A stretch of 64,000 nucleotides of DNA from NCBI GenBank assembly GCA_013398295.1, contig VZSF01003934.1:982959-1046958 (forward strand), given 5' to 3'. Of this stretch, positions 1 through 10,135 are shown piece by piece. The position numbers and the translations under genes were made by a program. Source of the stretch: Chionis minor. Its lineage: Eukaryota; Chordata; Aves; Charadriiformes; Chionididae. Below the pieces are notes generated by a model, which was not told the DNA's origin, did no database searches, and saw only the letters and a program-made list of their open reading frames with translations. The stretch's first letter is position 1; each line of letters starts with the position of its first letter.

Positions 1-145
1 CCCTGCCTCCCGCCTCCCCGGCAAAGCCCCGGTTTTATTGCGGCCGGCTCGGCGGGGCACCGCACCGGCACACCCGCCCCGGGTGCCTCCTCCGGGGCCG
101 GGGCCAGCAGTTCCCGAGCGTGCAGCGTGGCAGGCGGCCAGGCGG

Positions 146-186
146 TGACGCGCCTGTTGCTATGGGATCCACCGCCCCTATAAATA
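146..186 (+). promoter_or_regulatory. CEBPB: CEBPB core promoter: CRE-like site, GC box and TATA box
   Basis: A TATAAATA box lies at 179-186, directly preceded by a CCGCCCC GC box (172-178). A half-CRE-like TGACGCG lies at 146-152. The sequence from 1 to 178 is strongly GC-rich. CEBPB promoters of other vertebrates are known to combine a TATA box with CREB-type sites just upstream, so the arrangement fits. Transcription would be expected to start about 25-30 bp after the TATA box, near 205-215. The start site itself is inferred, not seen. Confidence 0.8.
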
Positions 187-243
187 ACTGAGGAAAGGAA
201 CTTTCCTAAGTCAGAGACTTTAGGACACGGGACCCAGAACCAG

Positions 244-318
244 ATGGTCCGGAGGAGAGGCGCCAGCTCCCGCCGCAGCAGCCGGAGCGGTGAAGCCCCG
301 CCGCGCCGCAGGACCTGA
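244..318 (+). promoter_or_regulatory. Upstream ORF in the CEBPB leader, 24 codons, arginine-rich
   Basis: An ATG at 244 opens 24 codons ending in TGA at 316-318. The peptide begins MVRRRGASSRR and is rich in Arg and Ser. If transcription begins near 210, this is the first AUG of the mRNA, only about 35 bases from the cap. Its context is fair (C at -3, G at +4). It ends 159 bases before the first CEBPB start, so reinitiation is possible. It is separate from the well-known uORF at 507-536. Whether it is translated is unknown, and its composition could simply follow from the GC-rich leader. Confidence 0.4.
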
Positions 319-477
319 CCCAGCCGCCCAGGTGGGCAGCGCCGCCGGGGGCCGTGCCCAGCGCCAGAGACTCCGGCAGGGTCCGCAGCCCCCCCAGCCC
401 GACGGCGGCAGCCCGATCCTCTGCCGGGGGGGCCCCCCCTGCGTCGTTTTCTCCTCCCCGCATCCCCCTTTGCTTTC

Positions 478-1464
478 ATGCAACGCTTGGTGGCCTGGGA
501 CGCAGCATGCCTCCCCATCCAGCCGCCCGCCTTTAAATCCATGGAAGTGGCTAATTTCTATTACGAGGCGGACTGTCTGGCTGCTCTCAACAAGCTGCAC
601 CCGCGGGCGGCCGGGGGCCGCTCCATGACCGAGCTCACCGTAGGGGACCACGAGCGAGCCATCGACTTCAGCCCCTACCTGGACCCCTTGGCATCCCAGC
701 AGCCGGCGCAGCCGCCTCCTCCCGCAGCAGCAGCAGGGGGCAACTTTGAGCCTCCCTGCAGCAGCGGCGGCGGCCAAGATTTCCTTTCCGATCTCTTCGC
801 CGAGGACTATAAAGGCAGCGGCGGGAGCAAGAAGCCCGACTACACCTACATCAGCCTCGCCCGGCACAGCCACCCCTGCGCCAGCCAGAGCCACAAGCCG
901 GGGGGGCTGCCGGGCTGCTTCCCGCCCCAGATCGTGGAAACCAAAGTGGAGCCGGTCTTCGAGACCCTGGACTCTTGCAAAGGGCCCCGTAAGGAAGAGG
1001 GGGGGGCCGGGCCGGCACCGGGGGGCATGTCCTCGCCCTACGGCAGCACCGTGCGCTCCTACCTGGGTTACCAGTCGGTGCCGAGCGGCAGCAGCGGGAA
1101 CCTGTCCACCTCGTCCTCCTCCAGCCCCCCCGGCACCCCCAACCCCTCCGAGTCCTCCAAGTCCGCCGCCGGCGGCGGGGGCTACTCCGCCCCCCCGGCG
1201 GGCAAGAACAAGCCCAAGAAGTGCGTGGACAAGCACAGCGACGAGTACAAGCTCCGCCGGGAGAGGAACAACATCGCGGTGCGCAAGAGCCGCGACAAAG
1301 CCAAAATGCGCAACCTGGAGACGCAGCACAAAGTCTTGGAACTGACGGCCGAGAACGAGCGGCTGCAGAAGAAGGTGGAGCAGCTCTCCCGGGAGCTCAG
1401 CACCCTCAGGAACTTGTTCAAACAGCTGCCCGAGCCCCTGCTCGCCTCCTCGCCTCGCTGCTGA
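478..1464 (+). CDS. CEBPB: CCAAT/enhancer-binding protein beta (C/EBP beta, NF-M), full-length LAP* form
   Basis: Nuclear bZIP transcription factor acting as a dimer on CCAAT/enhancer (TTGCGCAA-type) sites. In birds it drives myeloid gene expression; more widely it acts in acute-phase, adipocyte and stress responses. The frame is 328 codons, the length known for chicken. Residues about 22-42 ([19 protein letters not shown]) are the conserved N-terminal activation box. A second acidic box ([13 protein letters not shown]) follows. TKVEP around K156 resembles the regulatory-domain lysine motif. SPPGTPNPS holds the MAP-kinase-type site T220. The basic region spans about 252-279, with the bZIP signature N264, A267, V268, S271 and R272. 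The zipper has leucines at 289, 296, 303, 310 and 317. ATG 478 is chosen as the LAP* start; its context is poor (T at -3, C at +4), which favours leaky scanning. The coding frame is intact. Confidence 0.98.
   Translation: MQRLVAWDAACLPIQPPAFKSMEVANFYYEADCLAALNKLHPRAAGGRSMTELTVGDHERAIDFSPYLDPLASQQPAQPPPPAAAAGGNFEPPCSSGGGQDFLSDLFAEDYKGSGGSKKPDYTYISLARHSHPCASQSHKPGGLPGCFPPQIVETKVEPVFETLDSCKGPRKEEGGAGPAPGGMSSPYGSTVRSYLGYQSVPSGSSGNLSTSSSSSPPGTPNPSESSKSAAGGGGYSAPPAGKNKPKKCVDKHSDEYKLRRERNNIAVRKSRDKAKMRNLETQHKVLELTAENERLQKKVEQLSRELSTLRNLFKQLPEPLLASSPRC
507..536 (+). promoter_or_regulatory. CEBPB: Conserved CEBPB uORF between the LAP* and LAP starts (MPPHPAARL)
   Basis: An out-of-frame ATG at 507, with A at -3, opens nine codons and ends at TAA 534-536, four bases before the LAP start at 541. 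In mammals a small uORF of this kind, in the same place, directs ribosomes that have translated it to reinitiate far downstream at the LIP start, which sets the LAP/LIP ratio in response to eIF2 and mTOR activity. Position, length and the MPP...RL ends agree with that element. The peptide itself is thought not to matter. Confidence 0.88.
541..1464 (+). CDS. CEBPB: C/EBP beta LAP isoform (internal start, Met22)
   Basis: Second in-frame start, codon 22 of the full frame, giving 307 residues. It keeps both acidic activation boxes and the bZIP domain, and it is normally the main activating isoform. The ATG has G at +4 but T at -3. It sits four bases after the uORF stop, too close for efficient reinitiation, so LAP should come mostly from ribosomes that leak past the uORF AUG. 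The assignment rests on the exact match to family organisation; isoform use cannot be read from DNA. Confidence 0.9.
   Translation: MEVANFYYEADCLAALNKLHPRAAGGRSMTELTVGDHERAIDFSPYLDPLASQQPAQPPPPAAAAGGNFEPPCSSGGGQDFLSDLFAEDYKGSGGSKKPDYTYISLARHSHPCASQSHKPGGLPGCFPPQIVETKVEPVFETLDSCKGPRKEEGGAGPAPGGMSSPYGSTVRSYLGYQSVPSGSSGNLSTSSSSSPPGTPNPSESSKSAAGGGGYSAPPAGKNKPKKCVDKHSDEYKLRRERNNIAVRKSRDKAKMRNLETQHKVLELTAENERLQKKVEQLSRELSTLRNLFKQLPEPLLASSPRC
1027..1464 (+). CDS. CEBPB: C/EBP beta LIP isoform (internal start, Met184)
   Basis: Third in-frame start, Met184 in GGMSSPYGS, with G at -3. It gives 145 residues: the serine-rich stretch with the T220 MAP-kinase-type site and the complete bZIP domain, but no N-terminal activation boxes. 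In mammals the matching product is a dominant-negative partner that still dimerises and binds DNA. The assignment follows from position and context. Confidence 0.85.
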   Translation: MSSPYGSTVRSYLGYQSVPSGSSGNLSTSSSSSPPGTPNPSESSKSAAGGGGYSAPPAGKNKPKKCVDKHSDEYKLRRERNNIAVRKSRDKAKMRNLETQHKVLELTAENERLQKKVEQLSRELSTLRNLFKQLPEPLLASSPRC

Positions 1465-1566
1465 CCCCCGGGCNCGGGGCTGGCGGGGGCCCGGCCCCGG
1501 GCGGGCTCTGCCGGCTGCTGGGCGCGGGGGTTATTTAAAAAGAGCGAGAGGAGAGCGAGGGCGAAG

Positions 1567-1616
1567 TGATGCAATCCTTTAAGCATGGCTGGGAATGCTG
1601 TGTACATGATGCAATC
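1567..1616 (+). promoter_or_regulatory. Paired C/EBP-ATF-type elements (2 x TGATGCAATC) in the CEBPB 3' UTR
   Basis: The same 10-mer, TGATGCAATC, occurs at 1567-1576 and 1607-1616, start to start 40 bp. It fits the C/EBP-ATF composite element (TGATGNAAN) bound by ATF4 with C/EBP proteins. For human CEBPB, an ER-stress and amino-acid response element downstream of the coding sequence has been described, so a site here is plausible. The sequence match is direct; binding and function are inferred. Confidence 0.5.
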
Positions 1617-1771
1617 TCGTGTAACTGTCAGTCATGAATTGAGTAATCTGTTAAAGATGTTCCTACAGTTTTTTTTATTATAAAGAATAATCTATTTCTA
1701 TAAGAAAATACATATGTATATTTTGGGATCTATGCATTCTTGCTACATTTGAAGCATTAATGAACAATTTT

Positions 1772-1777
1772 AATAAA
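1772..1777 (+). terminator. CEBPB: CEBPB polyadenylation signal AATAAA
   Basis: A canonical AATAAA lies in an AU-rich stretch about 310 bases after the stop codon. A short A-run follows at 1793-1800 and a T-rich stretch (GCTTGTTTTATTTTG) at about 1804-1818, which is the usual arrangement of signal, cleavage site and U/GU-rich downstream element. No competing AATAAA is seen earlier in the UTR. Confidence 0.85.
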
Positions 1778-1940
1778 CTTTATGACTAGGTTAAAAAAAA
1801 GGAGCTTGTTTTATTTTGCAGGCACGTTTAAAGTCAGATGAAATGCAGGGCTGAAATTCTAGCTGAATCCGGCTCGATGCCGTGATCAGGGATCAGGATT
1901 TCTGCTGGTCTTTTGGCTTTCTCTGTGACTCAGAGCGAGG

Positions 1941-1979
1941 GGAAAAAAAACCTCCAAACCCAAAAAACAAAACCCCCAA
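1941..1979. repeat. A/C low-complexity tract (CCAAAA-type)
   Basis: The + strand is almost only A and C, with runs such as CCCAAAAAACAAAACCCCC. It lies about 150 bp after the CEBPB cleavage site. Confidence 0.6.
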
Positions 1980-2257
1980 GAGAAACTCAGCAAAGAGCAG
2001 AGCTGGAAGCTTTAGCCAGTTCTTGTTGTCTCATTTTATTTCCTCTAATCACTCGCTTTAGCTGCCGCTTGGGTGTTGTTTGGGGAGGAGGTGTTTGTGT
2101 TGGGGTTTTTTTTTGCACTTCTTGCTGTTCTGAACGTGTACAGCGAGATGTGCTATCCAAACCATGACCAATCTTTGGCAAAGTAACACCAAGTCTGAAG
2201 TGGGAGGGAGGAAGGAAAAGTAAGGGAGAGGAAGCTTGAAATGAGGTTTTTGGCTGG

Positions 2258-2322
2258 GTAGGGTTGTTTTGGTTTTTTTTTGGTTGGTTGTTTTTTTGGT
2301 TTTTGGGGTTTTTTTTATTTAC
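2258..2322. repeat. T/G low-complexity tract (TTTTGG-type)
   Basis: The + strand is almost entirely T and G, with repeated GGTTTTTT and GGTTGGTTG units. It is the complement class of the A/C tracts at 1941-1979, 33272-33299 and 53699-53768. Confidence 0.65.
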
Positions 2323-3098
2323 TTTACAAAGTTTCTATTCTCTAACTTATGATTCAGCATTTCTTATGTTTGTAGTTTACAGGAATAAACATGAGAAAGT
2401 AGCATTTCTGTTGGATGTCAGTAATTTCGGTCTTGCTCAGGAAGCTCTCACGAAACCCGGCCAGGTGAGAGGCATATGAACAACTCACTCAAGATAAGTG
2501 TTCTCTCTTGAGACATTTTTCTAAAAACTGTCGATAAGAGTTTCTGTGGTGGGAGGTGTTTGTTTCTGCATGCATGCCTGTTTGCTGGGGGCAAGCGCCA
2601 GATACGCGGGGGGGTGGCAGAGCAGGAGGAAGTTTGTAGCCGGCCGTAACTTTGGTTTAGGGAGAACTGAGGCTCTGCCTGCCAACGGAAGAGGCCAGCC
2701 TTGCCAGAGCCCCCAGGTTGTGTTGCGGCCCCCGCTGTGCGCGGCTGCCTGGAGGTCTGTAAGAAGTTAACAGTCTCAAGCTGGTTACACGCAGGGAGTT
2801 GGGCAAATGATCGGGTCTTACTCAGCATTTTCCATTTTCCTGTTAGGCCAAATTTAGGCGTTAAGTTTTTAGATCCAGATTCCCAGTGCCCCAGAAAAGC
2901 AGCTCCTTAATGCTCTGTGCTGTGTTGGACAGCTGGACACAGAAGGGGTTTTCCGTATAAAGCTAGTGGACTTGAATTTGCTGCTATCCATCCCAATACA
3001 AGCAGCCGTGGATTGCAGAAGGACAAATTTTCAATTTGTTGCTTATTTCTAGTGCTTCTTTAAGCAAAGCATGTTTTCTCCTGAAAGAACTGTTCTGC

Positions 3099-3116
3099 TT
3101 TTTTTTTTTTTTTTTT
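3099..3116. repeat. Poly-T run (18)
   Basis: Eighteen T in a row in the spacer. No retrotransposon body or target-site duplication could be recognised beside it, so an A-tail of a minus-strand insertion is not supported. Confidence 0.7.
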
Positions 3117-6100
3117 GACACTTGTGATCATAGCCTGCTGCGGGTGAATCTGCCAGAGCGCTGACTGAAATCTGTGACGCATTCCCTGCTCCCCCCATGC
3201 CTCCATAGCTCCTGCTCGGAGCTGTGCCGTAGTAAGCAGCGGCGTGTTAGTCCTGATACCGATTTCCCTCACTTGTTTTTTAATTTGTACAGTGCAGTTA
3301 AGTTGTTTTTATGAGACCCTAAGAATAGATTCTCTCGGGTGAGCTAGCTCCTGCACCAGCATGACTCAAGTTCTTGCAGGCAAGACAGACGTTAGATCTT
3401 GTCTTGACTGTCCCTCGTGACGATGATTACTCCAGCCTCCTGTGGCTGTTTATTCTACTATTCTTCTAGTTACGAAACTTATCCACATCATTAGATCCTA
3501 TTTTCTGGTTGTGCTGTAGGCCATGTAATGTTACCCAAACTCACAAGCAGAGTTCGCAGTCAGAACCCAGTGCTGCTGAGGGTGGAATTGCTGGAGGACT
3601 GATGTCCTCAGATACATTTCTTTCTTTCTGTCTTTATAAATGACAAGGCTTCCAACAAAAGTTCACTTTGTGGGGCTGAAAGGCAGGGTAGATTGAAAGA
3701 TAAGATGTACTAAAGGTATTTATATTTGTTTAAATAATAGTCCAGTTTGGGAGATAGAGCTCTATCAGGCATGAACGAGCTAATCCCTGTCCTTAAACTT
3801 TGCCTGCCACAGTTCAGAAGAGCCAGGGCGGTGTTGCTGCAATTTAAGGAATGATGTTTAAATTACTCCTGTATTCCAATGTGTCTCTTAATTAGGATTA
3901 CAGAGTTCTTGTTCAGGAGGAAACTTGTGCAGCAACGAGTTTTTCTCAGAAAGATGCAGTTTCAGACAGGAAAACTGACTACATAAACACACCAATTTTA
4001 CACTAGACTCAGAAGGAATCCGTGAAAGAGTCAGAAAGAGAATTCCCAAATCCTTCATTCTTAACCTTGTATTACCCACATAACTTACATTTCAGGAGCT
4101 TTGTAGCGCTATTAATGCATGGAGGTCATGAAATACCCTGCTATATAAACAAGCATATGAAAAAGTCCCTGCAATTAAAACATTTCCTTGAAAGAAATAG
4201 TCTGGAAAAAAAATAGTTTGGAAATGAATCTGAGAAAACTCCAAGCACTAAAGTAGACAAAAGATTCCAAATACCTTTTCTAATCACAGGGGGAGAACTG
4301 GAAAATCCCTGTCCAAATAGTGGCTCAGCTCCAAATATTGATACAGTTTCCCATTACAAATAGGATTCTGTTGACTGAAAACACTACTTGGGGCATCTCG
4401 GTTGTCTTCTCACAGGGTCTCTTGACCTCCTTTTCCTAAAGCCACTCAGGACAGCTCATGGTGAGACTTTGCAGTCTATATGCAGGCACACCACGCCGAG
4501 AAGTTACGGCACTTCCTCCAGTAGTCTCTTCTGAATCTTATGCAAGTTGATAAACAGTATTTCTTTTGGGCTTTTTTTTCTTTTTCTTCTGGGCTTTCTT
4601 TTCCCTTTCAAATTACCTATTACATTGACCGATTCATACAGGTCTTTCTCACTGCTTCCAAAGTAACAGTTTCTTCCTATGTAGAAATAAGGAAGATCAA
4701 ATCCCTAGCATTGCCGTCCCCTTTCCAAAGCCTCTGGCACCGTTTTATCATTTGCTAGGTGTTTGAATTCAGTTGTGCTTAGTTCTGCGAAAGGAATCAT
4801 ATGTATCACTTTAAACCAAAATATTTAAAAATACAATTATAATTTTGTTAGCAGTTCTTCTAGCTATTAATAGAAATTGTTACTCTCTGCTTATCTGCCA
4901 AAGCTTGTATAGCCCCGTGCAGCTCTGACATTGTGTGGTGTTGCTTTCACACTTTTCCACTGCCTTCTGTCACTGACTCTTGGAAGAGGCAGGAAAATTT
5001 ACACTTGTTCCTATACTAATTGTTTCCCCTCTATCAAATAAAATCACCCGAATTGCACACACGCACTGAAGGATTATTGGGTGGGAGACTTGATCACATT
5101 TGGTAACAGTATGGTCTTTTCCTCTTTGAAATTCTGCACTAGCCTTCAGAAAGCGAAATTACAACCTGAAAAAAGCTTTGTGCGCAATGTTTATCTTTAC
5201 AATTTCATTGCTAGAACAGCTGTCATGGATGTGAGTGTGTGTAAAAATACGAAGTTACTCTCGTACTAGCTAGTTTTCAAGCAATGTTTCATTAGCTGTC
5301 ACCAGAATAAAAGTCAATGCAACTCAGTATCTGCTTTAATAAAGAGAAAAAAATGTATATAAGGCCAAATTACACATCTTCTTTTGTCGTTTATAGTGAT
5401 ATAGCTTAAGATACAATAAGCATTGTCTGGCATTTTCCTGTCATCTGTACTGACACAAAGTGAGTCTAAAGCGCCATCAAACTAGAACAGTGCGGTTCTG
5501 CATTCGGTTTGTACTGGATATAGATGATGATACAGTGGATGGTGGGTAATGATGAATTTTGTTCTAACTCTTTTTGCTACCAATTGCTAATGCAAAAACA
5601 TTTTTATTACTGTTCTCCTGAGTGTTAGCTTTCTTTGAGTTTAAAATCCACGCAAATGCTTAACAGTCAGAATTTTAGTGCAAACCTCATACGCTAATGT
5701 GAAGTGTGAAAAAAAATTTAAACCTATGCATGTATGTCAAAACGGTACAATGTCAATACATTAACCAGGAAATCCAAACAAAACTAGGAATATAGTTAAC
5801 TGCTCCCAAAGAAGCATTGGAAGCATAACGTAAAATTCCAAATGCTTTAAAAAATCAATCAATAAAGTAAAAATAAAACCATGTGGCCAAAACTGTACAT
5901 GAAATGTAAGGGAATTAGTTTTCTGTGGAGAGACACTCACCGAACAGACAAGTGAAATCATTAAAAGAGAGAAGTTCTATTTAACCACCTGGTGGGATCC
6001 AAAACATAATGTGAGAGTTTAATCTTTGTAACATAAAGCTGAACCTTGGTGGAAACTCTGCACTTGGATAATATCCTGAGGTTTTCTGAGGTTCCCAGTT

Positions 6101-7845
6101 CTTTCACGTGAACTAAGGCTGTTTTGCGCCAGCCCGGGCAGATGAGCAGCACAATCTATGGTGAGTATGTAAACACCTAAAAAGATTAGATACAGCGTTG
6201 GGTTGACATCAGGATCATGTGAAATTTATGGTGCGGTGTTAGCCTGATGCAAAACTCCGGGAAATTTCAAGAGAGTTTCTCCCTGAGAGGATCCTGGCAG
6301 CGGCAGCGCGGCGGCTGGGGCAGCACCCCTGGGGTTCAGTGCCTGCACACCGGTCCTCGGAGCCGCAGGCAGGCAGAGTGCTCGAGCGCGGCACAGCCGT
6401 AACTCTGATTCGCTCAGTTTGAGCTACTGGAGGCTCTACTGGAAACCAAAATGCCTTTTGTGATCATTTCCCCAGCTGTTAAATTGTTCCGATGTTTTGT
6501 TTGAATAACAAGGCTTTCCTCCCATCCTAGAAGTGTTGGTGGTTAGATCTGCCTGCATGTGAAAAACAATAAGGCTGGAGTTCAAAATGAGGATAAATGG
6601 GTTAATAGCTGCCGAAGCTAATTGATTTGCATTTACAATAGGGACACGTTTAGTTACAAACCTTCCGAGCAGTTGCCACAACTTTACAGAGCAGCACCAA
6701 ATTTAACCCTCATGTATTTTAAAATTTTCATGAATTTATATATTTACCATTAAAATTATGCATATAATAAATATTACTAAATTCCAATAATATTTTCTAG
6801 CTAATTAAAAGCTAAGGAAGACTTTGATTTATGTACAGTTTTCTCCTTGTCCTGTCCTATCTGCTCTTGCCTCTGGGATTCCTGTATCACAGACCACATC
6901 GCCGTCAAAGCACTTTCTCAGAGTTCAGGGTCTTTAAAGCGGAGGTCTTAGTTAGGTCTCATGATTTCATACAATTTGCAGAATAAATGCTCTGAGAAGT
7001 CACACTACAGAAGTGCTAGCTCAGTCTGCAGACCTGGTTTTGATGGGCTCAACTGCAGACACTTCTGTGCATCGTGCCAGTCAGAGGAAAAAAATGAATG
7101 TTTGATAGAGGCTAGGAGATGCTGCGGTCCCTATCCCCGTACAAACAAAGCGCAACGGCTTGTTTGTTTTCTATAAATACCTTGGGTTTGCTAGTATATT
7201 GCAACAGCAGTTCATTAAGCCTGTGGTAAGTAGCTCATTGATGTTGTCTAGAAATCGCAGTAATAGGAATCACAGTCTCCTTTGCACAACGCAAAAATCC
7301 CTCTAACGCCTCATCTGCTGTATCCCCCTCCTCCGTTAGCTCACCTGGGATCTGGGGCCACAAAAGCATTGCGATATTATTTTCTATAAGCGAGCGGAGG
7401 AGCTTTGGGTTTTAGTAATGAATGTCATGGTGACACGATGGGAAAATATTTCTGTGCAACATGATGAAACAATTACTTGGCTGAAGTAATTCAGGAAGGG
7501 AATCACAAGAACAAGAGAAAGTGCCTGGAGCCGGTTTGAGAGGCAGGAGGAGAGCAGTGGCGCTCGCTAGCAGAAACATTGTTCTGCTCATTTCCCCAGC
7601 CCCTGCCATCTAGGCAATAACTCAGGGGTGGATGTTTCTGACAGGGATTTGCCACACTTCTCTGAGCCTAGGTGTCTTATTTGAAACAGAGAGTCTGTCT
7701 CCATTGTTTTCTGAAATACAAAGGGCCAGAAAATTAACGCAGAATGTAATTTATTAAGATATTTCAGCATGTCCAACATTTAAATGTACAAGGAGCAGAA
7801 TAAAATCTGTGGGATAACTTGGCACAACGAGATGAGTAGAATTAC

Positions 7846-7860
7846 AAAAAAAAAAAAAAA
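7846..7860. repeat. Poly-A run (15)
   Basis: Fifteen A in a row. The preceding 200 bases show no retropseudogene or SINE that I recognise. Confidence 0.7.
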
Positions 7861-8504
7861 GAGTAACTATCAAGGAGTTTGGTTGCTTAAAGGAATGCAA
7901 GCTGGACCATCGCCAATTACGCTTAATTTCAGCACACAAGGCGGCTTTTGTGGCAGCTCTGTGAAGAAAGATAACTTCCGAGCAGCGCTGCTTTCTTGCT
8001 GCTCAGTTACTGGTGACCACTCATGGTGGCAGAAAATATTTTTGTCCTTAAAGTTAAGAATAGTGCTGGGTTGAGTCCCCAAATCTGGAGGAGCAGAAGA
8101 GAAGGCAGAAGGCCTGTATGTATGTCTTTAGCTACTGGGCGCGCAGCATCCTTAACCACTTTCAAAGCAAATTACATAGCTGCAGAGTTAATGAGTGCAG
8201 AACGCTGACAGAAATTAAGATGCAAGGGATAAATACTGATCTTTGAAACAAAAGAGACAGTCTCTGGTCCTCGCTCTTTCAGCAGTTTATCGTGTATCTT
8301 CAGATTATCAGTCAGCCCCTAAATGTAATAGAAGCCGTACGTACATAGGTGCATCTCTAGTTATAGGTGCAATTGCCATAGCTGCAGGTGTATTTGCCTA
8401 TGATATTTAGATCCTGATCTTACATATGTGCTGCATTGTATACCCATAGCTGAAGTGATTTCAGTGGAACCATTATTACCTGCATGAGTAATGATAAATG
8501 CATA

Positions 8505-8556
8505 GATCCGTATTTACATGGATGTATTTACATGCATCTGTATATACATGGATCTG
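8505..8556 (+). repeat. Short imperfect tandem repeat, about 15-16 bp unit, three copies
   Basis: Successive units read ATCCGTATTTACATGG, ATGTATTTACATGC and ATCTGTATATACATGG, followed by ATCTGAG. The shared core is GTATWTACATG. Confidence 0.6.
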
Positions 8557-9402
8557 AGATCACAGCGTCTCTGGGAAAATTTTTGTGCCTTGCTCAGTTT
8601 TACAGCACATGCCCCAGCAAATTTTGAGCACTTTGATTTCATGTGTTTTCAAATTTGAGGGATCTACCCATGCACATGGGCTGATGTGTCCGTCTCTTCC
8701 TTTATAAAAGATGACAGCAGGTTCAGCATTTTTGCATTTCCCACACAAAAACATCTGACCGGTGGGAGACTGTCTGTGCTCTAACAGCCATCACTGGGTC
8801 CAATTCAACAAAGTACCTGGCTGTGTGTTCTACCCCAGCAGAAGCAAAACGATGCTGAACACAAGCTTTAAATGTGCCAAGTGCTCTGCTGAAACACATC
8901 CTTCCAGAGCCTTATCTGCAGCTGCCTGGACTCTGGAAAACTGCTGCGGTGCAGCTGTGGCATGGGCATAAATCCTGGGAAAGAAAACCTGATAGAAAAA
9001 TCGGATGTCCAGAATGCTGGTGAAGGAGACGCACTCAAACAGGCCAAAAGGAATCCTGATTTCCTCCTACTGTACTGAAGGAGCCCATCCAAGTTTGTAT
9101 GCTGGCCAGGTCTGGAAAGCCACTGTTTCAGAGCATGGTGTTAGTACCTGGCTGCTGATCAAACGATTCTTAAGCAATAACCTGCTCCACATCAGCAAGA
9201 GCTGCTGCCAAGAACCATGGACTTCTACGGGCTGGAAGACAACTGATAAAGCAGATGCTGAGAAAAGCAATGAAGCCTGCGTTGGGCAATGTGCGGGCTA
9301 CTAATGGCTACTGGAAAATGTTATTTTTATTTTAGTTCTACAGTTGCATAAGCCTGATTCCCTAAAGGCTCACAGTGACATGGCATTAGCACAGGGCTTG
9401 CC

Positions 9403-9420
9403 TTTTTTTTTTTTTTTTTT
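9403..9420. repeat. Poly-T run (18)
   Basis: Eighteen T followed by CTTTCCCCCTCC, making a pyrimidine tract of about 30 bases. Confidence 0.7.
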
Positions 9421-10098
9421 CTTTCCCCCTCCAAAAACATTTTATTTAGATGAAAAGACACTCCCACTTTACAGGGAAAAACCACTACTCCTTGGTAGTT
9501 CTTTCTCTGTCAATAACAAATATGGGTAAATTGCATGTTTCTCCAGAATTAGCTCCTGTGGATTTTGGCTTGTGGAGGATGGGGCACTCAGAACAGGCGG
9601 GAACGATGCGCTCACGCCTCTTGTACTACAGCGCTGTGCACGGCTGCAGGGGACACAGCTCTCGAGTGATGTTGGCAGATTGGAAAGGTTTCGGCAAAAA
9701 GGACAAGGCAGCAGATCTCCATGTCGCGAAGAGGCCTAAAAAGAAGGAAGTGATACCAAGCAGTACATGGTTCTGGGAAGGCTATCGCAAGCTGTGGCAG
9801 TGATGGGAACTGCTTCCAACAGACAGGCTAGGGGCAATGAACTATTTTCCCACTGTCCTAATGGTAACGTGAAGTGAAAATTCCACTGTAGTGTTTTCTG
9901 CCGAGTCAAAAAAAACTTAGCAAATGGCTCCTGCTTGTGCATTAATTCACTAGCAGGTGCTCTTCTGCACGAGCCCTTCAAGAGCTTTATTACCAGAGGT
10001 ACACTAACTATTAAACAACCATAAGCTTAACCTGGTATTTACTGCAGGACTGTGCCTTTTTATTGTGCAGAGGGAGGGCACTCCCTTCTCAGCCCTCC

Positions 10099-10135
<37 letters not shown>

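Larger units (their letters stand above)
210..1795 (+). other. CEBPB: Predicted CEBPB transcription unit, single exon
   Basis: The span runs from the start site inferred from the TATA box at 179-186 to about 20 bases beyond the AATAAA signal at 1772-1777. No intron is needed: the coding frame is uninterrupted, as in all known CEBPB genes. The leader of about 265 bases is GC-rich. The 3' UTR of about 330 bases changes from GC-rich to AU-rich after about 1530. Both ends are estimates. One ambiguous base (N) lies at 1474, ten bases after the stop codon. Confidence 0.75.

Noticed and set aside
290..628. 112-codon plus frame in the leader and early coding region
   Set aside because: It begins with GTG instead of ATG and overlaps the CEBPB start; eukaryotic initiation there is not supported.
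220..1329. Minus-strand open frame of 369 codons across CEBPB
   Set aside because: It is antisense to a highly conserved gene, proline/glycine/alanine/arginine-rich and stop-free only because the template is very GC-rich. No family likeness.
746..1345. Plus-strand 199-codon frame overlapping CEBPB in another frame
   Set aside because: Low-complexity Pro/Ala/Arg/Ser translation caused by GC-rich codons of the real frame. No independent start context or domain.
1182..1607. 141-codon minus frame over the CEBPB C-terminus and 3' UTR
   Set aside because: Reverse-strand shadow of the bZIP-coding region, spanning an ambiguous base; no recognised motif.
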